Source: Polaribacter vadi (GTDB lineage Bacteria > Bacteroidota > Bacteroidia > Flavobacteriales > Flavobacteriaceae). From it: DNA of 64,000 bases. Shown here in pieces: positions 15,143 through 25,800 of the stretch. Within the stretch, counting starts at the first letter, position 1, and every line of letters starts with the position of its first letter. The notes beneath the pieces are model-generated. The model was not told the DNA's origin. It worked only from the letters and a program-made list of their open reading frames with translations, and did not search any database. The stretch covers positions 305,459 through 369,458 of the forward strand of contig NZ_JAHKQL010000004.1 in assembly GCF_018861005.1 (NCBI RefSeq), given 5' to 3'. A program made the position numbers and the translations under genes.

Positions 15143-17836
15143 TTGAACGAATTCCCTAAGAACATTAAGTTTAAATACAACTGGAGAAAATATCAAAAAC
15201 GGGTACTTAATGAATTACAAGAACATTTAACTGACCAACATTTACACGTAATTGCACCTCCTGGTTCTGGTAAAACAATTTTAGGTTTAGAAGTAGCATT
15301 AAGACTTAATAAACCTGTTTTAATTCTTGTACCAACAATTGCTATTCAAAATCAATGGATACAACGTTTTTGTGAACTTTTTTTACAAACAAATTCAACG
15401 CCAAACTGGATTTCTAGAAATATTAGAAATCCTGAATTTATGACTGTAGTTACCTACCAAGGCTTACACTCTGCTTGTAATGACTTTAACTCTAAAGAAA
15501 AACAAATTGAAGAAGAGGAAGAGTTTGTAGCAAATAATGAAGTTATTAATGCCTTAAAAACTAAAAATATAAAAACTATTATTGTTGATGAAGCTCATCA
15601 TTTAAAAAACGAATGGTGGAAAACATTAACAAAAGTAAAGGAACAGTTAAAACCTGTAATTGTTGGCTTAACTGCAACACCTCCTTATGATGTAACTTAT
15701 AATGAATGGAATAGATATATTGAATTAAATGGCCCTGTTGACTCTGAAATTTCAGTACCTGAATTGATAATTGAAGGTAATTTATGCCCACATCAAGATT
15801 ATGTTCATTTTACTTTACCTACAGACGAAGAGCACAAAATTATTATAGAATTTAGAGAAAATATAAAAAAAGTATTCAACGAAATAAAACAAGATGTAAT
15901 AATTATAAAAGCTATTGAACAACACCCAATTTGGATAGAGCCTACCAAACATTTAAATTGGATTTATAAAAATCTTTCTTTCTATTCTGCTTGCTTAATT
16001 TTTCTTTATGCTAACAAAAAAGAGATTCCTAAAATACATCTTGAAATTATTGGTGATTCTAAAATTAAAATCCCAGAACTTGACTATAATTGGCTAGAAA
16101 CACTTCTAGATTTCTATTTATTTCAAGACGAAAAACATTTTACACCATTTGAAGAACATCAAAAAATAATTTTAAATAAATTAAAGAGAAAAGGTGCTAT
16201 CGAAAAAAAACGCATTAACCTATCTCATAATAATCTTATTACAAACTCTTTAAAATCTAGTATAAGTAAACTTAATGGAATTCAAAAAATTGTAGATTTT
16301 GAACACGAACAACTTGGTAAAAACTTACGTATGGTTATTCTTTCTGATTACATACGTAAGGAGTTTTTTGTTAATGCTGATGAAAACAATTTAGAATTAA
16401 CTAAAATTGGAATTATTCCGATTTTTGAAAAATTAAGAAGAGAAAACCGTAACAATAAAAGAATAGGAGTATTAACTGGTTCTATAATCATTATTCCTAA
16501 AACAGCTTTTAAGGCTTTTAAAACGTTGGCTTATCAATATGGAATTACCAAAATAAACTCTTCTCAAGTACCTTATGATGATAACTATATTTTAATTCAT
16601 CAATCATCACAAATAAAAAATGATATTATTAATATAGTAACTGAAATTTTTAAAAATGGGGAAATTGAAATTTTAATAGGCACAAAATCCTTATTAGGTG
16701 AAGGTTGGGATGCACCTGCAATTAATACTTTAATTCTAGCAAGTTTTGTTGGTTCTTTTGTTTTATCAAACCAAATGCGTGGTAGAGCAATTAGAACACA
16801 GAAAGATAATTTAAAGAAAACTAGTAATATTTGGCATTTAGCAACTATAGACCAAACATCAGAAAATGGTGGAGATGATTTAGACATACTTAAAAGACGT
16901 TTTAAAAGTTTTGTTGGTGTTTCTTTTAAAGAAGAACCAAGTATAGAAAATGGAATTGGACGTTTAAACTTACCAAATAACATTACTTTTAAAGAAGCAA
17001 TAGAAAAAGAAAACTCAAAAATGTTTTTATTTTCTAAGGATAGAAAATCTCTTAAAAAAAGATGGGATACTGCTCTAGAATCTGGTATTACTCTTATAGA
17101 AGAAATAAAAATTCCTTTTTCTGAGAAAAAAGAATATCGAGCCGTAAAATCGATGTATTTAAATAAAACCATAGCAAATCTTATTGCGACCTTAAGTTCT
17201 AGTCTTATAGGTTTTACGCAAACAGGCTTAGATCTTTTGAATCGAATTTCTAGACATTTTAATTCTGTAGAACAGTATTACAATTTTCTTATTGCCTTGG
17301 GAATTGTTGGTGTAATAATTTACGGAAGGTTTACATTTGTTACTCTTCATCTTTATATTAAATACAGAGATATCTCTAAAGACATTCAAAAAATTGGTGA
17401 TGCTTTACTACATTCTTTAATTAAAGCTGAGTTATTGCATACAAATAATTCAGAACTAAAAGTAGAAACTACTATAGACAAATGGGGGGCTGTCTATTGT
17501 CATTTAGAAGGAGGTACTACATTTGAAAAATCAATTTTTATAAACGCTCTTCACGAAATTGTGGTTCCAATAGAAAATCCAAGATATGTTATTATCAGAA
17601 AAAACAAATTTATGTTATTCTTTAGCCAAAAAGATTATCATTCTGTACCAGAAATACTAGGCAGAAATAAAAAATTAGCTCAGTATTTTGAAAATCAATG
17701 GAAAAAACTAGTTGGTAATTGTTCCCTAATTTTTACGAGAACAATAGAAGGTAGAAAATCTTTACTTGAATTTAGAATAAAAGCTTTATCCTCACAGTTT
17801 CAAGATAAAGTAGATCATGTAAATAAATGGAGATAG
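15143..17836 (+). CDS. Membrane-anchored DEAD/DEAH-box SF2 helicase of unknown role
   Basis: The 897-residue protein has a complete SF2 core: Walker A APPGSGKT (38-45), DEAH (149-152), TATPP (177-181), a RecA2 domain with GEGWDAP (519-525) and motif VI QMRGRAIR (544-551). A helical insert (about 225-390) separates the two RecA lobes. After the core come two hydrophobic segments (about 674-692 and 714-738), then a soluble C-terminal domain of about 150 residues I do not recognise. Two membrane helices in a helicase are unusual and suggest anchoring at the inner membrane. No methylase, nuclease or phage gene is adjacent. Start: TTG at 15143, as no nearby in-frame ATG fits. A stand-alone defence or DNA-transfer role is possible but unproved. 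Confidence 0.8.
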   Translation: MNEFPKNIKFKYNWRKYQKRVLNELQEHLTDQHLHVIAPPGSGKTILGLEVALRLNKPVLILVPTIAIQNQWIQRFCELFLQTNSTPNWISRNIRNPEFMTVVTYQGLHSACNDFNSKEKQIEEEEEFVANNEVINALKTKNIKTIIVDEAHHLKNEWWKTLTKVKEQLKPVIVGLTATPPYDVTYNEWNRYIELNGPVDSEISVPELIIEGNLCPHQDYVHFTLPTDEEHKIIIEFRENIKKVFNEIKQDVIIIKAIEQHPIWIEPTKHLNWIYKNLSFYSACLIFLYANKKEIPKIHLEIIGDSKIKIPELDYNWLETLLDFYLFQDEKHFTPFEEHQKIILNKLKRKGAIEKKRINLSHNNLITNSLKSSISKLNGIQKIVDFEHEQLGKNLRMVILSDYIRKEFFVNADENNLELTKIGIIPIFEKLRRENRNNKRIGVLTGSIIIIPKTAFKAFKTLAYQYGITKINSSQVPYDDNYILIHQSSQIKNDIINIVTEIFKNGEIEILIGTKSLLGEGWDAPAINTLILASFVGSFVLSNQMRGRAIRTQKDNLKKTSNIWHLATIDQTSENGGDDLDILKRRFKSFVGVSFKEEPSIENGIGRLNLPNNITFKEAIEKENSKMFLFSKDRKSLKKRWDTALESGITLIEEIKIPFSEKKEYRAVKSMYLNKTIANLIATLSSSLIGFTQTGLDLLNRISRHFNSVEQYYNFLIALGIVGVIIYGRFTFVTLHLYIKYRDISKDIQKIGDALLHSLIKAELLHTNNSELKVETTIDKWGAVYCHLEGGTTFEKSIFINALHEIVVPIENPRYVIIRKNKFMLFFSQKDYHSVPEILGRNKKLAQYFENQWKKLVGNCSLIFTRTIEGRKSLLEFRIKALSSQFQDKVDHVNKWR

Positions 17837-17843
17837 TATTTTC

Positions 17844-18230
17844 TTATTTCCCTAAAATTTTAGTAAAATCTGGTTTAAAGTAATTAGGCCCTTTTAAAAC
17901 CTTACCATCTTCTCTGTAAATTGGCTGTCCATCTTCGCCTAATTTACTCATGTTAGAACGTTGAATTTCATTAAAAACTTCTTCGATTTTATCTTGCATA
18001 CCATGTTCTATAATTGTGCCACATAAAATATACAGCATATCTCCTAAAGCGTCTGCAACTTCAACTAAATCATTGTTTTTTGCTGCTCCTAAATATTCTT
18101 CGTTTTCTTCTTTCATCAACTCAAAACGTAGTTTTTTTCTATCATCAGAAATATCTACAGTTGGCTTATTCTGAATATTTAATTTAAACGCTGTGTGAAA
18201 TTCGTGAACTGCTGCTATTTTGTTTTTCAT
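17844..18230 (-). CDS. MazG-like nucleoside triphosphate pyrophosphohydrolase
   Basis: A 128-residue all-alpha NTP-pyrophosphatase fold protein. The metal-binding pattern is visible as ELMKEENEEY and, about 18 residues later, EVADALGDMLY, the EExxE plus ExxD arrangement of MazG/PRA-PH enzymes. It probably hydrolyses non-canonical or excess nucleoside triphosphates to monophosphates in the cytoplasm. A single domain of this size is typical of the smaller family members. It converges on the helicase gene with a gap of only 7 bases. No operon partner. Confidence 0.85.
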   Translation of the reverse strand: MKNKIAAVHEFHTAFKLNIQNKPTVDISDDRKKLRFELMKEENEEYLGAAKNNDLVEVADALGDMLYILCGTIIEHGMQDKIEEVFNEIQRSNMSKLGEDGQPIYREDGKVLKGPNYFKPDFTKILGK

Positions 18231-18334
18231 TTAGTCTACTTTTATTTGTAATTTTGCAAACACAAGATATAGAAACTTTATAATAATTTAAAGAGTTTTA
18301 TATTGGATTAATTTAATACTTATTAAGAATAAAG

Positions 18335-18544
18335 ATGATGTTTATAAATGCTTATTTTACTACTGGAAGAATAATTTTTATCGTCTTTTTTGTTTTAATT
18401 TTCGGTACCTTAATATTTATTAGCTACAAGAAAGATATTAAAAACCACGAGCGTTATTATAAAAATGCTGGTAAAAAAGTAGCAATTTACGGTGGATTGA
18501 TTATTGCTGTTTTTATCGCTATTCGTATTATTTTTGGTAATTAA
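18335..18544 (+). CDS. Small two-helix membrane protein, unknown function
   Basis: A 69-residue protein with two hydrophobic helices (about 9-28 and 49-67) and a basic connecting stretch KKDIKNHERYYKNAGKK. I do not recognise a named family, although small proteins of this layout are common in flavobacteria. Two ATG codons are adjacent at the start (18335 and 18338), either of which could be used. It converges on the DNA alkylation repair gene, 2 bases from its stop. Confidence 0.6.
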   Translation: MMFINAYFTTGRIIFIVFFVLIFGTLIFISYKKDIKNHERYYKNAGKKVAIYGGLIIAVFIAIRIIFGN

Positions 18545-18546
18545 TT

Positions 18547-19251
18547 CTAATTTCTATAAATACTTCTAGGATAATCAGACATTCTAATCTCTTCCTTTTT
18601 AAGTTCTGTTAAAGCATTTTTGGCAATCCAAATAGCAGATTTACTTTTCGTTTTTAAAAGTTCTTCTGCAATTTTTATGGCTTCTTTTTTTAAATCGATA
18701 TTTCTTTTACCTATATTTCTTAAAGCCCAATTAACTGCCTTTTTAACATACAATCTTTCATCTGATGATGCTTTTTTTATCAACCTAAAAAACTGACTAA
18801 AAAGTTCATTTTCAGATTTTTTATCTGCCATACAGTATGCAGCCATAATTGCAAATGCAGCTCTTTTCTCGAACTCTTTTTCCCTATCTGACCATTCTAA
18901 TATTTTGGTTAAAGCTAAATCACTTTTCGCAAAAACTCCCATAGAAAAGCTATCACAAACTTCCCAATTTTCAAAAGTTCTTACCCATTTTTCCATCAAG
19001 TTTTCAGTTAAACCTTTTGGATTAAATATTTTACTACACAATATTCTTGCTTCATAAATTCCGCTATCAAATAATTCAATAGCCAACTGATTATCTTTAC
19101 CAATTTGTTTAGCAATTAATCTCAAATCTTTATGATAGATTCCTAAAGAATTGTTAGAAATAATACCAAATTTTTGTGCTTTAAAAATCACTTTTTCTTG
19201 ATTCTCTAATTCGTAAAGCTTTTCTATTATTTCTTCGTAAGTCAAATTCAA
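18547..19251 (-). CDS. DNA alkylation repair protein (AlkD-like HEAT repeat)
   Basis: A 234-residue all-helical protein of the AlkD/AlkC type, built from HEAT-like repeats. Recognisable are IYHKDLRLIAKQIGKDNQLA, ENWEVCDSFS and the following KRAAFAIMAAYC. Such glycosylases excise bulky or cationic alkylated bases. The start is TTG at 19251, with no better ATG in frame nearby. The 3-methyladenine glycosylase gene tag lies upstream on the same strand, 242 bases away, so both could belong to one alkylation-repair unit, with a decayed ORF between them. Confidence 0.8.
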   Translation of the reverse strand: MNLTYEEIIEKLYELENQEKVIFKAQKFGIISNNSLGIYHKDLRLIAKQIGKDNQLAIELFDSGIYEARILCSKIFNPKGLTENLMEKWVRTFENWEVCDSFSMGVFAKSDLALTKILEWSDREKEFEKRAAFAIMAAYCMADKKSENELFSQFFRLIKKASSDERLYVKKAVNWALRNIGKRNIDLKKEAIKIAEELLKTKSKSAIWIAKNALTELKKEEIRMSDYPRSIYRN

Positions 19252-19261
19252 TTATTAATAT

Positions 19262-19464
19262 TTTTAAGTCTATTCCATGCTGTTTTATAGAGTGCCATAT
19301 AAAACACAAAACAACCAATATCTAAAATAGAATAATTTTATACCACTTAGTATATTGTGGTTTGGTTAAAAATCCAAAAACTATTTCTGGCCATTTCCAA
19401 CTCCCAAAAGGAGTACTTTCTATTTCTAAAATAACAATAAAAAAACAGTTATAATCTGTTTTAA
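19262..19464 (-). pseudogene. Decayed small membrane-protein ORF (candidate)
   Basis: Between tag and the AlkD-like gene the minus strand has a frame that reads like protein, with STPFGSWKWPEIVFGFLTKP, then a stretch ending at an in-frame TAG (19324-19322), and then ILVVLCFIWHSIKQHG after it. The hydrophobic stretch continues through the stop, as expected if a single nonsense change broke a small membrane-protein gene. No ATG opens the frame. It may instead be chance, because AT-rich sequence often gives hydrophobic translations. Confidence 0.35.
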
Positions 19465-19493
19465 TTCTGGTTTAAGGATTTGTAAAACCTTAA

Positions 19494-20051
19494 TTAATTC
19501 GGATATTTAAAGCAATCTGTTGTATGATCATTTACCATACCAACAGCTTGCATATAAGCATACATTATGGTTGAACCCGTAAATTTGAAACCACGTTTTT
19601 TTAGGTCTTTAGAAATTTTATCAGATATAGGAGTTGTAGCTGGTACATCTTCCTTTTTATGAAACTCATTTAGAATTGGTTTTCCATCAACATAACTCCA
19701 AATAAATTTAGAAAAAGAACCAAATTCATTTTGAATATCCATAAACAATTGTGCATTAGAAATAGCACTTCTTATTTTTAATTTGTTTCTAATAATACCT
19801 GCATCTTGCATTAATTCATTAAACTTACTTTCTGAATATGTGGCTATTTTTTTATAATCGAAATTATCAAAAGCTTTTCTAAAATTTTCTCTTTTATTTA
19901 AAATCGTAATCCAACTTACACCTGCTTGAAAAGTTTCTAAAATTAAAAACTCAAACAAAGTTGCATCATCAAAAACAGGTTCTCCCCACTCAAAATCATG
20001 ATAATCTTGATACAACTTACTATCTGTAACCCAAAAACATCTTTGTTTCAT
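19494..20051 (-). CDS. tag: DNA-3-methyladenine glycosylase I
   Basis: Tag removes 3-methyladenine from alkylated DNA. The 185-residue protein begins RCFWV with the zinc-binding Cys, followed by YHDFEWGEP, FEFLILETFQAGVSWITIL and the C-terminal VNDHTTDCFKY carrying the zinc His and Cys. All four zinc ligand regions of the HhH family member are present and the length matches E. coli Tag. It is upstream of the AlkD-like gene on the same strand. Confidence 0.95.
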   Translation of the reverse strand: MKQRCFWVTDSKLYQDYHDFEWGEPVFDDATLFEFLILETFQAGVSWITILNKRENFRKAFDNFDYKKIATYSESKFNELMQDAGIIRNKLKIRSAISNAQLFMDIQNEFGSFSKFIWSYVDGKPILNEFHKKEDVPATTPISDKISKDLKKRGFKFTGSTIMYAYMQAVGMVNDHTTDCFKYPN

Positions 20052-20268
20052 TTAGTTGATTTTAACTTAAAAATAAAAATTAAAGATTTAAAAATAATAC
20101 AATTTGGAATAACTTTTGAGCATTTATTTCTGTTTACTCATTAAAAAGTAGTTTTTACTCATTCTTGTTTTTCTTTACAAACAATCTAACCTACTTTTGA
20201 ATAAGATTAAATGGATGTATTATCCTTTTTAACAAAAAACCTATATAAATTTAATATATTTAGATATT

Positions 20269-20703
20269 ATGAAAACTTTAAAACAAATACTAGTATTATT
20301 CGCTGTTGGTGTCTTTTTTTGGGCCTGTGGATCATCACCCATAAATAAAACACTAACAAAAAAAGAAGAACCAGTTGTTATTGCAAATGACAGCTTAGAG
20401 TACGAAATTACAATTATTGATATTGGTTTTAATAACTTTTTAAATTCTGTTGCAAAACCAGAAGGTTTTTATTCGCAACAATATTTAGAAGCTAGAAATA
20501 AAATATGGGTAGTTACCTGGAACCAAAGAGCAAATAATCCTAGACAATTTAATGCGAGCATCTACGAAAATATTATTGATTACCAGTCATTTGTAGATTA
20601 TGGCTATGAAGTAAATTATAAACTATTCAATTACTTTTTATTTGCACAACAAAAATATAAAATGAATTTAGGTGGGGGTTTTAGACCCAATAGAATTAAT
20701 TAA
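20269..20703 (+). CDS. DUF6146 family lipoprotein
   Basis: A 144-residue lipoprotein with a signal peptide ending VFFWAC, Cys20 being the lipid site. The body, with YEITIIDIGFNNFL, GFYSQQYLEARN and VNYKLFNYFLFAQQKY, matches the DUF6146 family, known essentially from Bacteroidota and without assigned function. It is probably attached to the inner or outer membrane facing the periplasm. It converges on folA with their stop codons overlapping. Confidence 0.75.
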   Translation: MKTLKQILVLFAVGVFFWACGSSPINKTLTKKEEPVVIANDSLEYEITIIDIGFNNFLNSVAKPEGFYSQQYLEARNKIWVVTWNQRANNPRQFNASIYENIIDYQSFVDYGYEVNYKLFNYFLFAQQKYKMNLGGGFRPNRIN

Positions 20704-21188
20704 TTTTTTTCGAAACGTAAGAAACTAAAATCATACTTGTGTTTTTCGTCTGCTTTAAAATCTTCTTGTTTTACTACTTGCCAAACATCAGCATCAATTT
20801 CAGGAAAAAAAGCATCTGCTTCAAATTCATGATGTACTTTAGTTATATCTAAAGCATCAACTAAATTATTTTTCATGGCATAATTATACACTTGTGCACC
20901 ACCAATAATAAAAATTTCAGGTTTGTCTTGTACTAATTCTAAAGCTTCTTCTACACTATTAGCAATTAAACATCCGTCTTTTATATAATCTTTATTTCTG
21001 GTAATAATTACTGTAGTTCTGTTTGGTAAAGGTTTACCTATAGATTCAAAAGTATTTCTACCCATTAAAATGGGATGACCAGAAGTTACTTTTTTAAACC
21101 TTTTTAAATCTGCAGGTAAATGCCAAATTAAGTCATTATCTTTTCCTAAAGCATTATTTTCTGCAATTGCAGCTATTATTGTTACCAT
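20700..21188 (-). CDS. folA: Dihydrofolate reductase
   Basis: FolA reduces dihydrofolate to tetrahydrofolate with NADPH. The 162-residue protein shows IAAIAENNALGKDNDLIWHLPAD, MGRNTFESIGKPLPNRT and FIIGGAQVYNYA, all classic motifs; Asp in NDLIWHLPADL is the catalytic acid position. It lies close to thyA, which makes the dihydrofolate, with only a small CBM48 gene between. The start has an unusually good Shine-Dalgarno sequence (GAAGAGGA) for this genome. Confidence 0.97.
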   Translation of the reverse strand: MVTIIAAIAENNALGKDNDLIWHLPADLKRFKKVTSGHPILMGRNTFESIGKPLPNRTTVIITRNKDYIKDGCLIANSVEEALELVQDKPEIFIIGGAQVYNYAMKNNLVDALDITKVHHEFEADAFFPEIDADVWQVVKQEDFKADEKHKYDFSFLRFEKN

Positions 21189-21490
21189 ATAATCCTCTTC
21201 ATTTTACACAAAAATAACAGAAATGTTCATTTAAATTGATGTTTTAGGTTAATTTTAAACTATGTTTTGCTTACACGAATACGTTTTAGTAGTAAAAACC
21301 CTGAAAATCAAGTAAAAAGAACACCCCTCATTTTTATATAAACAATAATTAAGATATATAATTATTTTGAATTATCAATATTTTGTATGCTGTTATTATT
21401 AAACTGATAAATCTTAAATCTTATTGCCAAATAGTGTTTGCTATAAACATCTTCTTGCATATTTTTACACCATAATTTAACCTAATAATT
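21189..21490. other. 302-base gap between folA and the CBM48 gene
   Basis: Intergenic DNA between divergent genes. It holds the folA -7 box at 21209-21216. I see no convincing ORF, tRNA or structured RNA in the remainder, which is AT-rich. Confidence 0.5.
21209..21216 (-). promoter_or_regulatory. -7 promoter box of folA
   Basis: TATTTTTG on the minus strand matches TAnnTTTG and lies about 20 bases before the folA ATG. Confidence 0.5.
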
Positions 21491-21787
21491 ATGGCAATTA
21501 AAAAACAATTTTTAAAAAGTAAACCAGTTTGTAAAGTAACTTTTACTGTACCAGCTGAAGAAGCTAAAAGTGTTGCAGTTGTAGGAAGTTTTAATGAATG
21601 GAATGTTGAGGCAATGCCGCTTAAAAAATTAAAAAACGGATCTTTTAAAGGTACTGTTGATTTAGAATCTGGTAATTCTTACGAATTTAAATATCTAGTT
21701 GATGGTGAATATGTAAACGAAGAAGCTGCTGATAGTTTTGCTTGGAGCGATTTTGCAGGAGCAGATAACAGTGTTTTAAGTTTATAA
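21491..21787 (+). CDS. Small glycogen-binding (CBM48/AMPK-beta-like) domain protein
   Basis: The whole 98-residue protein is one immunoglobulin-like domain of the isoamylase N-terminal/CBM48 type. The pattern AKSVAVVGSFNEWNVEAMPLKKL, then GTVDLESGNSYEFKYLVDG and a final EEAADSF, is typical of glycogen-binding domains including those of AMPK beta. There is no catalytic part or signal peptide, so it is a free cytoplasmic carbohydrate-binding or scaffold protein. Function is unknown. Convergent with thyA, sharing a terminator. Confidence 0.85.
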   Translation: MAIKKQFLKSKPVCKVTFTVPAEEAKSVAVVGSFNEWNVEAMPLKKLKNGSFKGTVDLESGNSYEFKYLVDGEYVNEEAADSFAWSDFAGADNSVLSL

Positions 21788-21807
21788 TTAACTTATTATG
21801 ATAAAAT

Positions 21808-21848
21808 AAAAAAGAGCTTTCAATTATAAATTTTGAAAGCTCTTTTTT
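21808..21848. terminator. Shared bidirectional terminator (CBM48 gene and thyA)
   Basis: A 16-base perfect stem, AAAAAAGAGCTTTCAA with its complement at 21833-21848, has T runs in both directions and lies between the two convergent genes. Confidence 0.9.
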
Positions 21849-21855
21849 GTTTCTT

Positions 21856-22680
21856 TTAAACTGCAACCACACCTTTTATATGTGGATGTGGATTATAATC
21901 TAACAGCTCAAAATCATCGAAAGTAAAGTCTTCGATATTTTTGATAGATGGATTCATTTTCATTTTTGGTAAAGGTCTTATATCTCTAGACAATTGTAAA
22001 TTTAATTGTTCTTTATGATTATTATAGATATGTGCATCACCAAAAGTATGAATAAATTCGCCTGCTTCATAACCACAAACTTGTGCAATCATCATTGTAA
22101 ATAAAGCGTAAGAAGCAATATTAAAAGGAACTCCTAAAAATATATCTGCACTTCTCTGATATAGCTGACAGGATAGTTTACCATTAGAAACGTAAAATTG
22201 AAAAAATGCGTGGCAAGGTGGTAAAGCTGCTTTACCATTTGCTACATTTTCTGAAAATGATACTGAAGTATCTGGCAATACAGAAGGATTCCAAGCAGAA
22301 ACCAACATTCTTCTAGAATTTGGGTTTTTCTTTAAAGTATCAATAACTCCTTTTAATTGATCTACTTCATCACTATTCCAATTACGCCATTGATGACCAT
22401 AAACTGGACCTAAATCTCCATTTTCATCTGCCCATTCATTCCAGATTCTTACACCATTTTCTTGTAGATATTTAATATTTGTATCACCTTTTATAAACCA
22501 CAAAAGTTCGTAAACAATACTTTTTAAATGTAACTTTTTAGTAGTTACCATTGGAAAACCTTCACTTAAATCGAAACGCATTTGATAACCAAAAACACTT
22601 TTTGTACCTGTTCCTGTTCTATCGCCTTTTTCATTTCCGTTTTCTAAAACGTGTTTTACTAAATCGTGATATTGTTTCAT
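21856..22680 (-). CDS. thyA: Thymidylate synthase
   Basis: ThyA converts dUMP to dTMP using methylene-tetrahydrofolate, yielding dihydrofolate for FolA. The 274-residue protein shows [22 protein letters not shown] with the catalytic Cys, and [21 protein letters not shown] followed by [12 protein letters not shown]. The length is about ten residues above the E. coli enzyme, within the family range. No operon partner directly adjoins it. Confidence 0.98.
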   Translation of the reverse strand: MKQYHDLVKHVLENGNEKGDRTGTGTKSVFGYQMRFDLSEGFPMVTTKKLHLKSIVYELLWFIKGDTNIKYLQENGVRIWNEWADENGDLGPVYGHQWRNWNSDEVDQLKGVIDTLKKNPNSRRMLVSAWNPSVLPDTSVSFSENVANGKAALPPCHAFFQFYVSNGKLSCQLYQRSADIFLGVPFNIASYALFTMMIAQVCGYEAGEFIHTFGDAHIYNNHKEQLNLQLSRDIRPLPKMKMNPSIKNIEDFTFDDFELLDYNPHPHIKGVVAV

Positions 22681-22812
22681 AAAAGTGCGTATGCGTTTAA
22701 TTGAATATTATTGTAAGTTAAAAAAAACTGTTTGTAAAAATAGAAAAAGGTTGAAACCATTTAGGTAATTTTATTTTAAAAATATTTAAAAGTTATTAAC
22801 GGTAAGAAACTC

Positions 22813-25800
22813 CTAAATTTTAATTTTAGCAATAATTTCTTCTTTATCTTGTTTTGTTAATCTAATTACTCTAACTGTCTTTTCTTCATTTTCTTTTCCT
22901 TGATTTTTGTAAATCGTTACTTTCATAAAAGTTGGTGTTTCTATTTTTTGTTTTCTATCTCCATAATATTTGATCTTTATATAGTAAAACCCTTTTTTAG
23001 CTTTCTCTAATACAAATTCTTCTGGTCCAAAACCTTGCGTCATATCACTAGACATTCTACCTCCTTGTTGGGTTTTTGAATGTTTGTAAAAACATTCCTC
23101 TAGATTGGGGTCTATAATATGTAAATCTATATCAGTATCATTTTGATTCCAATCTAACACAACTCTTAAGTCTAACTTTTTAACATTTGATAAATATTCT
23201 TTAGGTATTTTTTCTAAATCTAAATCATCTTTATATTTATCTATCAAAAAAATTATTTCTTGCTTTGCAATATCTTGTAAACCCTTAAAAACTCCTCTGT
23301 GTTTATTGTTGTCATAAATGGTTTTATTAACAATATTTAAAAACAAATCAAATGCTTTCTGACATAAACCAACACTTTGATATGCCAAAGCTAAATCTCT
23401 GTAAGATTGTGCATCTTCTGGTCTTAGTTCTAATATTTGCTGATAAATAAAAAGTACAGCTTCTTTTTTGTCCCTTTCTTCTAATTTATAAGCAAAAGCT
23501 CTTAAAAGCTCATAATTACCCGCATCAAATTCTGCCACATTAGATAAAATTCGATCAGAATATTCCCTATCATTAAATTTTCTATAAAAAAAATCAGATA
23601 CATCAATATAGTAATGTGGAGTATCCTGATAACTTTGTCTCTGAGTAAGGTAAAATAAATACGCAGATTCTTTATCTTTAAAAAATGATAAAGAAGTTAA
23701 ATAAGGTGTTTTTAGAATTCTATCTACAACTTTTAAATCTCCTTTATATAATTTAAAAGGTTTTCTTTGAATTGATGTTCTTTGATTTTGTGTATTTGAA
23801 TAAAAAACAGGGCTTTGAATCTTTCCTGAATTATCGATTTGTATTGTTATAGGCATTGTATATTTTACATCTACAGGCATACCATTTTGTTTTCCTGGAA
23901 TCATTCGAGGCAATAAATTAAGAACTCTTATTATTTCATTCTTAATGCTAAGATGTGGTGCTCTAACTCTAATGTCTTGAATTAGCCCTGTTTTAGAAAT
24001 TTTAAAAAGAACATGAATTCTTTTTCTACCAGAAGTTAAATTTAATAAATTAATTAACTCTAAGTTCAAAGTATTTTGAATATGTCTTTGCAATTCTTCA
24101 TTAAAGCAGTCTTTCTTTTCTTGGTTATTACCTGTACAGTTAGGAAATGTTGGTGCTTCTTCGATTATCATAAAAGGAACATCATATATAACCTCTTCTT
24201 CTACTACTTCAACAATATCTTCAATATTAATAGACTTACCTTCATCACTTTCTGTCGATTCTATAACGGTTTCTTCAATTTCCCTTTCATCTTCAACAAC
24301 TTCTATTCTTTCTGAAAAGGAAAATGATAATTTATCATCAAGAGGTAAATTAGCTATATTTCTAAACTTTTTTTTAGTATTTTTTAGTCGATTATATTCA
24401 ACTAGTAATTCTTTTGGCGGAATAATATTATACTTAATATAATCTTGTACGTTCTCTAAAACAATTAAGGATGTATAATCAGTTACTAAGCTATAACTAG
24501 TAGCTAAATCAATAATTTTTGTTTTATTTTCTTTCTTTTTATCAAGTAAAGTTGCTAATTTATTTTTTGCCCAAATTCTATTTATTATATTTTCATCTTT
24601 TACTTTTTCTGTTTTTAAAATAACTTTAACTTCTTCTGAAACAACATTTCCATACCCAAATAAAAAAGATATTTTTTCTCCATTAAGATAATTTTTACCA
24701 GCAACCGAAAAATCTAATACTCCTTTAGATGATAATGATGGATATACTTCAATATTTTTGTTATTTGAATTAAATCCCAAATATTGAAAAGCTAAATTAT
24801 TTAATACTGATAAACCTTTTTTAATGCTAGTTATATTCAGGTTAACAATTCCTCCTTTAGACTTTTTTGCGATATAATTTAATGCATTATGTGCAACTTC
24901 TGTATTACTATTTATAAGAAAAACTGGTGTTTTTTTATTAAATGAAGGATTACTCAATGTGGTTAAGCCATCTGAACTCAATATGATTACATCAGATTTA
25001 GTATTTAGATTACTTATTTCTTTATAAGAGGTTGCTCCATCATAAATTGATTGCCCTAATTTATTTTTTAAAGTTGTCCAATTTCCATTTTTAATATGAT
25101 ATTTTTTATTACAGATAATTGTATTACTAAATAAAACTAATTGTACTTCAACATTTTCTAACTCTTTAAAATATGCTTCTAATAAATCAGTTTCTTTATC
25201 TAAATTTCTATTTTTCATAGATAAAGAAACATCCCAAAACAGGGAAACTGATTTTGGTTTATCACGCTTTTTAAGTTTTGGTTGTATCGTTTTATAGAAG
25301 TAAAAATAATTTGGTGTAGTAATTAATTTCTGTTTTTTTAAATCAACTGGTATTTTTATCAAAATACTTTTATTGGGTATATAATTTTCTTTTTTGAATG
25401 AAGTTTTAAATGAAGTTTGCCAAGTTGAAAAAGATATTGATTCTTCCCCTTCAACAACAATCGGTTTCTTTTTTTGATTTAACGCTACTATACTAAGATT
25501 AAAGGTATTTATAGCGTCTTTAAAATTAAAAGGTAAATGATAATAATATGCATTATCTTTAAATAACAATTCTTGCTCATAAGCAATAACAACTCTTTTG
25601 CTTCCTCTTGCAGGTATTGGATACACTCTCAAATTATAAGTATTGCCTTTCCCTTTTTCAAGCAAAGCAGGGTCTACTCTTCTTCTAACAATTTCTTCAA
25701 AAGCAATTCTACCTAACTCTTTTTCTACAACAACTGCTTCTCTTAATATACCATTCATCTCTAAAGCAAGCCTGGAAACTTCTTGATTTTCTCCTAAAGG

